Made by a program: the position numbers and the translations under genes. 60,724 nucleotides of DNA from Fibrobacterota bacterium (lineage in GTDB: Bacteria; Fibrobacterota; Fibrobacteria; UBA11236), in the NCBI GenBank assembly GCA_023249635.1, contig JAHFCH010000013.1, forward strand, positions 1 through 60,724. The letters are read 5' to 3'. Position 1 is the stretch's first letter. The number at the start of each line of letters is the position of its first letter. The notes under the pieces are model-generated. The model searched no databases. It was not told where the DNA came from and saw only the letters and a program-made list of their open reading frames with translations. Shown here piece by piece: positions 30,577-39,199 of this stretch.

Positions 30577-30692
30577 CACATCGTTTGGCGTCGGGCGCCG
30601 GGCGTCGGTCGTAAATGCGAAGAAAAATCGGTATTTTTCTTTCGCCCGACGCCTAGGCGCGCAGCGCCGTACGCCCGACGCCCGACGATGTG
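30577..30692. repeat. Heptad inverted repeat element B (unit TCGGGCG)
   Basis: This 116-bp intergenic inverted repeat has outer arms CACATCGT (30577-30584) and ACGATGTG (30685-30692) that pair exactly. Both arms then consist of 7-nt units of the form NCGGGCG: the left reads TTTGGCG, TCGGGCG, CCGGGCG, TCGGTCG. The reverse complement of the right arm begins TCGGGCG, TCGGGCG, TACGGCG and later repeats TCGGGCG. The centre folds into AAGAAAAAT / ATTTTTCTT. It lies between the 3' end of the 1,533-aa protein gene and secA, both on the minus strand. Confidence 0.8.
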
Positions 30693-30754
30693 CGGCTAGG
30701 GACCGCTTTCCGTCCTGTTACCACGATTGGTTCCATTACGAAACCCTACCACCT

Positions 30755-33700
30755 TCATCGAACCACCGCCACTTTCCCCTTATGCAACAGCTTCCTCCCC
30801 CCGCTCATCAGGGAGTAGAGGTAGACTCCGGTCGCGACAGTGGAGCCGTGGTTGTTCTTCAAATCCCAATCGAGGCTGGTGGCGACCTTGCCGCCCGTTG
30901 CCGGCGTCGAGCGGAAGTCGGAATTGAAAAGCAAATCCCCGGTCATGGAATGGATGCGCAGGGTCAGGTCGTCCCCCTTGGCATAGCCCCGCAGGGAATT
31001 CAGGTTCTTGAAGGTGATGGTTCCCTTCTCGCGATGCCGGGAATCGGAAAAACGGTACGGGTTGGGGTATACGTAAAAATCGGCGTCGGTGGTGGAAAAG
31101 TTGAAGGTGTAGGAGTCCACGCTGTCGCGTCGATCGTAAAGCCAGTCGGGAAAGCGGTTGCCGTTCCCGTCCAGGGAAAGGCCCGAGGTATCCATCAGCC
31201 CGCCCGAAAGGGTAACGGTGACCGTATCCAGAGCGGAGAGCCGTGGACGGGTTCGGATGACGAGGCTGGAGTCGCCGTCCTCCAGGGAAACGGATTGGAG
31301 ATCGTACGGCTTTCCGGGCCGATACACCGAGGTTACCCGTACGGCGCGACTGTCGACGGACTTGAGGGATCCCAGCGCCAGCAGGGTGATGCTGTCGGTT
31401 CCCGCAGGGGGCTGTTGGGCCAGTTTACGGTTGAAGCGGATCTTGATGGGGCTTTCCGGGTTCCAACCGCGGAAATCGGGCTCCGGCTCGCTCGAGGCGA
31501 CTTTGAAGAGGCTGGTATCGACCTTGGCTTGGAAGACCATGGCCAGGCTTCCCGGTGGATCGCGCTTCTTGTCCAGGCGCAGGTCGAGGCCGTTGTTGGC
31601 GCGGTCCACGATGGCGTTGGTCAACTTGATGTGGAGCACGTCCCGGTAAATGAAGAAACCGGGCTGAGGCCGGACCTTGAGCGAATCCGAAGCGCGATCA
31701 TAATCCGGGGTGAAGATGAGCTGGTCGGCCAGGGAATCGGCGGCGGCGGCGGCCTTGCCGAAAGCCATGCGTGACGACGAGGCCTTGAGGATCCGCTTGC
31801 GGATATAGGTATAGTTACCCTTGATGTAACGGTACTCGTCGGGCTTGGCGATGGAGTCCAAGACCGAATAGACCTTGATGACGGCGTTCGGATCGGGCAC
31901 GCGCACGGTTTCGCTGAAAGAGACAGACAAGGTTGAGCGCGCGGGCAGGAATTTCGGGAGCCCGGCGGCATTGTGGCCGTTGGCGGGCCCGGCCGCAGAC
32001 GAGCCCGGCACACCCAAGGTCATGACCGGCAAATCGTCGTACTCCATCTTGAAAGGGATCCGCAACAGGGGATTGGCGAAGTCGTTGGTGACGACCAGCA
32101 AGGTGTCGTAGAAGATGGAGTCGCCCCGCAGCGAATCGCTTTCGAAGTGGAACGTGAAGGTGAGCTTGACCCCGGTGTCGATGCGGATGGTGTCGCCCGT
32201 GGCCAGCAGGTTGGCCGTGGTCGCCCCGCTGAAACGCGCTGTCTTGGGCCGGGGCGGCGTGCCCTCCAGCCAATCGAGCTGGATGTCCAGCCATTGCTTA
32301 TCGTTGTTCTTGGTCTTCACCGAGGAGATCTTCAAGGGCGTGCTGCCCTTGCTGACGATCTCGGCCTTCACCGTGGTATCGTGATCCTCCGAACCCAGGA
32401 TGAAATCGATATCGCTACGCAAGGATTGCAGGGCGGCGGCGAAAACCGGCCCCGTGGACGTATCCAGCACCGGATACTCCAGCCAGATTTTGCGTTCCCG
32501 GAAAGCGCCGGAATTGTCGGTAACGCGTACGGTCAGGTATTGCTCCGCGGTCGTGAATACGCGCGTGATATTGGGACCGTCCGCGGTATCGGTCTGCTGG
32601 TAGCAGGCGAGATTGCCCAAGGCGCAGTTCTTGCCCTGCTTCCAGACCCGCCACTTCACGTTCAGCGTGTCCCCGAAAACCTGATCGGTATCCGAAACTC
32701 CAGCCTGCACCACGGTAAGCAATCCGGCAGGAATAATGAGGCCGGTATCGGCGGCGGTCTTGACCTTGTCGAAAGGGCCGAGCTTGAAAATGGAATCCTT
32801 ACCCTTGTAGGAGGCATGGAAGATCGAATCAATGACGGGCAGCCTATTGGGTCGCACGGCGAAGCGGATGGCGGTGGTGATATTGGGGTCCCCCACCTTC
32901 ATCACCACCGTATCGATGAGCGGATTGGCGTTGTCCGGCGAGAACTTGAAGACCAGGGAATCCTTGGTGGAGATGAGCCGCGTACCCAACTGGGTCGCGT
33001 TGCGCAGCCAGGTGGCCGTGACGTTGTCATCGTTGCCGTCCGCGTACAGGGCCTTGATGGAAAGGGAATCGCCCTTCTGCATCAGCAGCAGATCGCCGTT
33101 GGCGGGATGCAAGGTATCGATGCCGGCGCCCGAGGGGCGATAGACCGAGGCGGAATCGCGGCCCTTGTTGCGGAAGACCGTGATGGTCTGCGTAGGGACG
33201 ATGTTGCTGTAGTCGAAGAACATGGTGAAGGGCTTGCTGGACCAGTGTTCGGGATCGATGGTGGTGAGGGAAAGCGGAAGGGGATTGAGAACCGTGTCCG
33301 GTGGCAGCAAAGTGATGGTAGCGGTATAGTTCCCGGGCGAGACGCGGATTCCGGTCACGGATTTGAGGAGGATGTTGCCCAGGGACAGGCGGAACTCCAT
33401 GCCATCGTCATCGGCGTCGAAACCGGAGCAGATCAGTTTGAGGGAATCCTTGCGGGGCAACAGCGGGTAGGCAGCCGTGGAGCTGTACGCCTGGGTCGGG
33501 AAGGTACCGGGCTTGATGGAGTCGACCACCGGCAACCAAGGCTTGAGATCATACTCCAGTTGCAGCGATTTCACCTTGGGCGAGGAGAGGTTGGTAAGGG
33601 CCGTATCCGCCAGGATCCTGGTCTTCATCTCGACCTTGTACTTGAACAGGCCTTTGTCCGTTTTCATGGTATCCGGGACGGTCGTAAAGACGGCCCCGGC

Positions 33701-35356
33701 GAAAGAGGGATCCGCGGCGACCGCTACCTTGAGGGTGGTGCGAAGGCTATCGATGATATTGAAGCGGAAAGGCAGGATGCGCGCGGAGTCCTTGGCGGGA
33801 TCAAAAGTGAAGGCGGGCACGGCCGGATTCCCGAAGGCCAAGGTCTTGCTGATGAAAGCGGAAGAGTCGTAATAGACCGGGGTATTGCGAACCAGGCTGA
33901 TGAATGAGGAGGTTCCGTTGTCGAAACCGAGCACCACATTACCCTTGGAGTCCATGGCCGCATTGGCATTCTTGGAATAATGATACTGATCCCAGATTCC
34001 GGCTCCAATGAAGAAATTGACATCCACGTTCGCCATGTCCATATCCACGCGGCCCGCCAGCGTATAATGGTTGTTCACCTTATCCAGAATGCTGCCTTTT
34101 ACCCTATAGAAGGGGCCTCCGGGGTTGCGCTTGAACCAGGTTACCACCACCCGGTCCCCCGTCGATTGCAGATCGGGATAGATGTATCGGAAGGGCGCGA
34201 TATCCGAGGCGGGAGTGAGGGGTGGGGTGTCCGCAGTCGGGGATCCGGACACCGCCGTGGAAAGCTCCGTGAAATAAATCAGCGTATTGGCTCCCGTGGT
34301 CCGGGAATAGGCGATGAGAAAATTATTCTTGCATTGGCTGGTAATCGCGTACGGCCGGTAATTGTGCGGCATGGGCGTAGTGTCCTGGTAGAAAATCCCG
34401 CTGCGTATCTTGGCCGGTCCGTAGGACACGGTATGCGCCGCATCGTAGGCGACGAGCCAGAGATCGTGCGGCTTGGTGGCATCGATCGGGTCCGACTGTT
34501 CCCTCCAGAGCACCACGGTGTTCCCCAGGGAGTCCATTGCGACGGCGAAATCCTCGGGGACGATCTTGGGGGTAACGTTCACGATACCTGTGGTGGAGGT
34601 CGTGCCGGCATTGATATCCTCCCAGCGGAGCTTATATCCGTACTGGTTGCCTGCGGTAACCTCCATTTCGTACACGACCGCATAGTTGGAGCCGCCCGAG
34701 CCGGGTTGCAGGCACGAGGATAGCTTACCAAAGCCACCGGTGATATCCGCCGGCGTTCCCAGCCCTATACCAACCGCATTCCCGGCCGGATCCGGGGGTA
34801 GTTCCCGGGAGGAGGAACGACGGAGCGGGAAATATTGCCCGTTCGGGCTCCAATAGGCGGCGTATCTCGATCCCTCTCCGGCGAGGTTCAGGTAAATAGG
34901 CGCCTCCGGTGAGGAAACCTCCTGGCCGCCGATGATTCTCGAAGCCGAATCCACGATATCGGTATCCGCATCCAGGTAGATTTCGCGCGTTACCACATTC
35001 ACGCCGATTTTAGTGTTACTGGAAGCATAAGGAGGTTGATGGACAGAGGGCCAACTGACGGATGCGGCCTTGAATGAATAGGTTCCCAGGGAGGTTACTA
35101 CGGCTCCCGATCCGGCGAGCCCGTTGTTCGCCCCTGCACCCGCGTTCAATTTCAGGGTTTTCAAATGCTTGTACTTGTACCGCTGCGCGTCCATCAAAAG
35201 GGAATCGGACCACCCCCTGTCCAGCTTGAAAGTATCGGCCGCGGCTCCGGAGAAATCATTTTTGAAGTCGGTAACTGTATGCACCACGGCCAACGCTGGG
35301 CTTGCGGCAGCGGCCAGCAGCCACCAACACCAAAAACGGATTACGGCTAAGCGCAT
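30755..35356 (-). CDS. Giant secreted beta-rich protein with sorting/FlgD-like C-terminal tail
   Basis: This is a 1,533-residue protein. The ATG at 35356 gives a signal peptide (RLAVIRFWCWWLLAAAASPALA); longer frames run into fliJ. No enzyme motif is seen. The body has propeller-like and Ig-like beta segments with many Asp/Asn-Gly turns. The last 90 residues start FYVYPNPYRFSD and end in YLYSLMSGGRKLLHKGKVAVVR. This is the pattern of FlgD-Ig-like or type IX secretion sorting tails in Fibrobacterota and Bacteroidota. It lies 37 bases after fliJ and may be read with the flagellar operon. Candidate roles are cell-surface binding or gliding/flagellar accessory; unproven. Confidence 0.8.
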   Translation of the reverse strand: MRLAVIRFWCWWLLAAAASPALAVVHTVTDFKNDFSGAAADTFKLDRGWSDSLLMDAQRYKYKHLKTLKLNAGAGANNGLAGSGAVVTSLGTYSFKAASVSWPSVHQPPYASSNTKIGVNVVTREIYLDADTDIVDSASRIIGGQEVSSPEAPIYLNLAGEGSRYAAYWSPNGQYFPLRRSSSRELPPDPAGNAVGIGLGTPADITGGFGKLSSCLQPGSGGSNYAVVYEMEVTAGNQYGYKLRWEDINAGTTSTTGIVNVTPKIVPEDFAVAMDSLGNTVVLWREQSDPIDATKPHDLWLVAYDAAHTVSYGPAKIRSGIFYQDTTPMPHNYRPYAITSQCKNNFLIAYSRTTGANTLIYFTELSTAVSGSPTADTPPLTPASDIAPFRYIYPDLQSTGDRVVVTWFKRNPGGPFYRVKGSILDKVNNHYTLAGRVDMDMANVDVNFFIGAGIWDQYHYSKNANAAMDSKGNVVLGFDNGTSSFISLVRNTPVYYDSSAFISKTLAFGNPAVPAFTFDPAKDSARILPFRFNIIDSLRTTLKVAVAADPSFAGAVFTTVPDTMKTDKGLFKYKVEMKTRILADTALTNLSSPKVKSLQLEYDLKPWLPVVDSIKPGTFPTQAYSSTAAYPLLPRKDSLKLICSGFDADDDGMEFRLSLGNILLKSVTGIRVSPGNYTATITLLPPDTVLNPLPLSLTTIDPEHWSSKPFTMFFDYSNIVPTQTITVFRNKGRDSASVYRPSGAGIDTLHPANGDLLLMQKGDSLSIKALYADGNDDNVTATWLRNATQLGTRLISTKDSLVFKFSPDNANPLIDTVVMKVGDPNITTAIRFAVRPNRLPVIDSIFHASYKGKDSIFKLGPFDKVKTAADTGLIIPAGLLTVVQAGVSDTDQVFGDTLNVKWRVWKQGKNCALGNLACYQQTDTADGPNITRVFTTAEQYLTVRVTDNSGAFRERKIWLEYPVLDTSTGPVFAAALQSLRSDIDFILGSEDHDTTVKAEIVSKGSTPLKISSVKTKNNDKQWLDIQLDWLEGTPPRPKTARFSGATTANLLATGDTIRIDTGVKLTFTFHFESDSLRGDSIFYDTLLVVTNDFANPLLRIPFKMEYDDLPVMTLGVPGSSAAGPANGHNAAGLPKFLPARSTLSVSFSETVRVPDPNAVIKVYSVLDSIAKPDEYRYIKGNYTYIRKRILKASSSRMAFGKAAAAADSLADQLIFTPDYDRASDSLKVRPQPGFFIYRDVLHIKLTNAIVDRANNGLDLRLDKKRDPPGSLAMVFQAKVDTSLFKVASSEPEPDFRGWNPESPIKIRFNRKLAQQPPAGTDSITLLALGSLKSVDSRAVRVTSVYRPGKPYDLQSVSLEDGDSSLVIRTRPRLSALDTVTVTLSGGLMDTSGLSLDGNGNRFPDWLYDRRDSVDSYTFNFSTTDADFYVYPNPYRFSDSRHREKGTITFKNLNSLRGYAKGDDLTLRIHSMTGDLLFNSDFRSTPATGGKVATSLDWDLKNNHGSTVATGVYLYSLMSGGRKLLHKGKVAVVR

Positions 35357-35393
35357 CAAATCGGGGGCGGATTCGGCAGCGTAAAGCGGATGC

Positions 35394-35903
35394 TCATTGC
35401 CCAATCTCTTCCTTGAGATTTTCATTTGCCGGGGATTCGTCCCCTTCGTCGCCATTGCCCGCGGCGATCCTGCGCAGATAACCGGAGGAGGCTTCATCCA
35501 GGTTCGCGTACTCGATCTTGTTGCGTTCCTTTCGCCAGTCTGCCTTGCGCCGGTCCTTCAGCTTCTCCAGCACCTTGCGCTCTTGCATGGCTTTCATCAG
35601 CAAATCGGACTTCTCCCGGAGTCGTTCCGCTTGGCCAGAGATCTCGCCTTCTTGGCCGACTATCAGGCTGCCCATATGCCGGGCGTAATGCAGGATGTTC
35701 AACCGCCCCTGGGTATCCACCATCTCCCCCACCGTGCCGGTATCGTTGGCCCACATCCTCTTCAACTCGCCCTGCAGCTCCATCAGCTTTTCCTTCAGGC
35801 GCTCCAGGGCGGATACCTCCACGGCCAAGGCCTTCTTGGCCTCTTCCTCTTTCCAGCGTTTGAGCCGGAGCACCTGCTCCAGGTCGAAGGTAAAGCGTTT
35901 CAC
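35394..35903 (-). CDS. fliJ: Flagellar export chaperone FliJ
   Basis: This 169-residue coiled-coil protein matches the size and position of FliJ, directly after fliI (4-bp overlap). It is almost entirely helical and charged, opening with FTFDLEQVLRLKRWKEEEAKKAL, which is the FliJ N-terminal pattern. FliJ links the FliH/FliI ATPase ring to the export gate and escorts substrates. The C-terminal 20 residues are acidic. The family is weakly conserved, so the assignment rests on context plus coiled-coil pattern. Confidence 0.9.
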   Translation of the reverse strand: MKRFTFDLEQVLRLKRWKEEEAKKALAVEVSALERLKEKLMELQGELKRMWANDTGTVGEMVDTQGRLNILHYARHMGSLIVGQEGEISGQAERLREKSDLLMKAMQERKVLEKLKDRRKADWRKERNKIEYANLDEASSGYLRRIAAGNGDEGDESPANENLKEEIGQ

Positions 35904-37222
35904 TTGAGCACACCCGCCAAGGCGGTCACCTTATCCAGGGTGGCGGTCATTTCGCTGCTGTCCTCCACGGCCTGGATCAGGAATTTATCGATTTCGGGAT
36001 GCAGGGCGATGGCCAAGTCAAGTTGCGGGTTGGTACCGCGCACGTAGGCGCCCAGGTTCACCATGTCCTCGGCGTCGGCATAGATGGCCATGGCGTTGAG
36101 GAGCTTTCCGGTGGCCGCGCGGTGATCCTTGGCGGTCACGTCGGACATGCAACGGCTGACGCTCCTGAGCACGTCGATGGCGGGATAATGGTTGCGATGC
36201 GCCAGCGAGCGGGACAGCACGATGTGGCCGTCAAGTACGGAACGTACGGCGTCCGCCACGGGTTCGTCCATATCATCGCCTTCCACCAGCACCGTATAGA
36301 GGGCGGTGATCGATCCCTGGCTGCCCATGCCCGCGCGCTCCATCAGCCGCGGTAGCATGGCGAATACCGAAGGCGTATAGCCCCGGGTGGAAGGCGGTTC
36401 TCCCACGGCGAGGCCGATTTCGCGCTGGGCCATGGCCAGGCGGGTGGAAGAATCCATCATCAGCATCACGTCGGCGCCCTGATCGCGGAAATACTCGGCC
36501 ACGGCGGTGGCCACCATGGCGGCCTTGAGACGAATCAATGCGGGTTGGTCCGAAGTCGCCACCACCACCACCGAACGCGCCAAGCCTTCTTCCCCCAGAT
36601 CCTTCTCCAGGAATTCCTTCACTTCGCGACCGCGCTCGCCGATGAGGGCGATGACGTTGATCTGCGCCTTGCAATTGCGGGCGATCATGCCGAGCAGCAC
36701 GGATTTCCCCACGCCGGAACCGGCGAAGAGGCCTACGCGCTGGCCTTTGCCGATGGTCTTGAATCCATCGATGGCGCGGATGCCCGTGACCATGGGCTCG
36801 GAGATACGGCGGCGCTCGAGAGGGTTGGGGGGATCGTTGTTGACTCGGCCTTCTTCCGACAGCAGCATCTGGCCGCGTCCGTCGATGGGTTCGCCCAGAC
36901 CGTTGAGCACGCGGCCGAGCAATTGGGGACCGACGCGTACGGTAAAGGTGCGGCCGGTGGCCATCACTTCCATGCCGGGGCGCAAACCATCCAGTTGGCC
37001 CAGCGACATCAGCAAGGTCGCCTGCCGCCGGAATCCCACCACCTCGGCCTGGCCCACCAAGCGCATGCCATCGAACACGGAACAGATTTCCCCCATGCTC
37101 GCCGAAAGCCCCGTGGTCTCCATGACCAAGCCGATGACCTGGACGATCTTGGCGCGGATGGGCGCCAGGCACATGGCATCAAGGGCGCGGGAATATGGGG
37201 AGAATTCGTTTTCCTGGGTCAA
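35900..37222 (-). CDS. fliI: Flagellum-specific export ATPase FliI (TTG start)
   Basis: This 440-residue F1-beta-like ATPase powers flagellar type III export. Walker A is GLFAGSGVGKSVLLG, Walker B is DVMLMMDSSTRLAMAQRE, and the following RGYTPSVFAMLPRLMERAG is typical of FliI. The frame is open upstream into fliH, but the best start is TTG at 37222: AGGAGG lies nine bases before it, after the fliH stop, and the length becomes the usual 440. It sits between fliH and fliJ in the basal-body operon. The assignment is very secure; the start is likely. Confidence 0.97.
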   Translation of the reverse strand: MTQENEFSPYSRALDAMCLAPIRAKIVQVIGLVMETTGLSASMGEICSVFDGMRLVGQAEVVGFRRQATLLMSLGQLDGLRPGMEVMATGRTFTVRVGPQLLGRVLNGLGEPIDGRGQMLLSEEGRVNNDPPNPLERRRISEPMVTGIRAIDGFKTIGKGQRVGLFAGSGVGKSVLLGMIARNCKAQINVIALIGERGREVKEFLEKDLGEEGLARSVVVVATSDQPALIRLKAAMVATAVAEYFRDQGADVMLMMDSSTRLAMAQREIGLAVGEPPSTRGYTPSVFAMLPRLMERAGMGSQGSITALYTVLVEGDDMDEPVADAVRSVLDGHIVLSRSLAHRNHYPAIDVLRSVSRCMSDVTAKDHRAATGKLLNAMAIYADAEDMVNLGAYVRGTNPQLDLAIALHPEIDKFLIQAVEDSSEMTATLDKVTALAGVLK

Positions 37223-37247
37223 GGCCGCGGGCCTCCTGGCTGCCTGG

Positions 37248-38123
37248 CTACTCGCCGGCTTCGCCGGTAACGGACGACTCGTCGTTTCCGGCCGGGGAAG
37301 ACGTGGCATCCGTGCTCCGGAGGGCCTGGGCCTTGGCGGCGAAGACGTTCTTCAATTCTTCGTCGATACGGTTGGCCAAATCCTCGGCCTGCATGCCTAC
37401 CGAGGTGGAATCCGATTCCACGAAGCAGCCCCCCTTGGGGATGCGCTCATCGGTCACGATGCGAACGTCCTTCTGCCCGGCGTCCACTGGGAGCCAGAAA
37501 TCCTTGTTGTCCTGGACGGTCTTGAAATCGGCGGGGTTGAGCTTTACGGCGATGGCGGCCGCTTGCCCCAGGGCCGCGATGGCTTTGCGCAACAGCGGCA
37601 GAATGGCTTCGGCCTCCTGTTTGGCGAAGCCCTCGAATACACGGTGGATGGCGGCGGAAACCAATTCCAAGGTCTGGCCTTCGAATTCCAGGAACAGCGA
37701 AGCCTTCTCCTGCGACATCACGTCGAGGGCCGTGGAAGCATTGCGGCGCAGTTCATCGATGGATTTCTGGTACCGTTCCCACGCCTTCTTCTCGCCTTCG
37801 CGCAGACCGTCTTCCCGGCCGCGGGCTTGCGCCGCATGGGCGGCGGCCTCGCCTTCGGCTTTGGCTTTCGCCAGCGCCGATTTGCCGGTTTCCTCGGACC
37901 TGCGCAGGTCTTTTTCCAATTGGGCCACGCGTGATTGCTCCGGCGTGGGTTTGGGGGCCGCGCGCCCGGGCATGGCGATGGCGTCCATCTGGAAGCCCTT
38001 CATCCCGGTCTCGGCCACGGGACCCCAATCGGCGCCTTTTACGACGCGGGCGGGCCCGTCGACGGGCCCATCGTCCTTGCTTATACCGCGCAAACCAGCT
38101 CGCATTCCGGATCTCGCTTCCAT
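37248..38123 (-). CDS. fliH: Flagellar assembly protein FliH
   Basis: This 291-residue regulator of the FliI ATPase has a disordered N-terminus of about 60 residues, then a charged coiled coil (AQLEKDLRRSEETGKSALAKAK). Next comes the Gly-containing helix with repeated G-x3-G spacing (EGEAAAHAAQARGREDGLREG) that marks FliH. The C-terminal domain follows (VSAAIHRVFEGF, then VDAGQKDVRIVTDERIPKGGCFVES), ending in a Ser/Thr tail. The ATG follows the fliG stop with AAGGA directly upstream. It is close in fold to the V/F-ATPase stalk subunit E. Confidence 0.94.
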   Translation of the reverse strand: MEARSGMRAGLRGISKDDGPVDGPARVVKGADWGPVAETGMKGFQMDAIAMPGRAAPKPTPEQSRVAQLEKDLRRSEETGKSALAKAKAEGEAAAHAAQARGREDGLREGEKKAWERYQKSIDELRRNASTALDVMSQEKASLFLEFEGQTLELVSAAIHRVFEGFAKQEAEAILPLLRKAIAALGQAAAIAVKLNPADFKTVQDNKDFWLPVDAGQKDVRIVTDERIPKGGCFVESDSTSVGMQAEDLANRIDEELKNVFAAKAQALRSTDATSSPAGNDESSVTGEAGE

Positions 38124-38126
38124 TCC

Positions 38127-39194
38127 TTAAACCACGATCTCGTCGTCGCCGCCGCGGCCGGAGATGATGATCTCCCCGTCGTCCTCGAGGCGACGCACGA
38201 TGTCCACGATGCGCTGTTGCGCGCCTTCCACGTCCTTCACGCGCACCGGGCCCATGAACGACATATCTTCCTTCATCATCTCGCTGGCGCGCGTCGACAT
38301 GTTCTTGAAGAACTTGTCGCCCACGGTGTCGCTGGCGCCCTTCAGGGCCAATGCCAGCTCCTTGGTATCCACCTCCTTGAGCATGCGCTGGATGCCCTTG
38401 TCGTCGAGCAGCATGATGTCTTCGAACACGAACATCAGGTTCTTGATTTCGGTAGCCAGTTCGGGGTTCTCGCGTTCCAGGTTGCCCAGGATGTTCTTTT
38501 CCGCGCCGCGATCGACCTGGTTGAGCATTTCGGCCACGAACTTCACGCCGCCCACTTCGGAGACGTTGCCGCCGAACAGGCTCTTCATCTGGTTGGCTAG
38601 CACTTCTTCCACCTGGGACAACACGTCCGGCGAAACCGATTGCATGGTGGCCAAGCGCGTGGTCACGTCAACCTGCATTTCCTGCGGCAAGGCCGAGAGG
38701 ATAGGCGCCGACATGGAAGCATCCATATGGGCCAACAGCAGGGCGATGGTCTGCGGATGTTCTTTCTGGATGAAGTTCACCAACTGCGAGGGATCGACGT
38801 CCTGCAGCAGGCTGAAACCGGTGGTGCGGATGGAGGTCTGCACCTTCTCCAGGATTTCCTTGGCGCGGCGGGGGCCCATCGCCGCTTCCAACGCTTGCCG
38901 CGCGTAATCCACGCCGCCTTGCAGGATATACTTTTGCGCCACCGCCATCTGGTGAAATTCCTCGAGTACGCGTTCGCGCATCTCGGGGGTGATGCCGTCC
39001 AGGCGGGCGATCTCGGCGGTGAGGATTTCCACGTCGGCTTCGTCCAGGCTCTTGAAGATCTGCGCGCAGGCTTCCGCGCCCAGGGTCACCATCATAACGG
39101 CGGCCTTGGTGGGTCCGCCCAGGCCGGCGAGACCCGCTACTACGGCGGCGCCCCCCTCCTTGTCTTCCTTCGGTTTCGATTTCGCTTCGGGCAT
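38127..39194 (-). CDS. fliG: Flagellar motor switch protein FliG
   Basis: This 355-residue cytoplasmic rotor component binds the MS-ring through its N-terminus and torque-generating MotA through its C-terminus. Visible are an N-terminal GLGGPTKAAVMMVTLG, the middle-domain EHPQTIALLLAHM (the EHPQ signature), and the C-terminal charged ridge with MFVFEDIMLLDDKGIQRMLKEVD. The operon position between fliF and fliH is canonical. It is slightly long at the C-terminus because of an acidic tail. Confidence 0.98.
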   Translation of the reverse strand: MPEAKSKPKEDKEGGAAVVAGLAGLGGPTKAAVMMVTLGAEACAQIFKSLDEADVEILTAEIARLDGITPEMRERVLEEFHQMAVAQKYILQGGVDYARQALEAAMGPRRAKEILEKVQTSIRTTGFSLLQDVDPSQLVNFIQKEHPQTIALLLAHMDASMSAPILSALPQEMQVDVTTRLATMQSVSPDVLSQVEEVLANQMKSLFGGNVSEVGGVKFVAEMLNQVDRGAEKNILGNLERENPELATEIKNLMFVFEDIMLLDDKGIQRMLKEVDTKELALALKGASDTVGDKFFKNMSTRASEMMKEDMSFMGPVRVKDVEGAQQRIVDIVRRLEDDGEIIISGRGGDDEIVV

Positions 39195-39199
39195 GGCCG

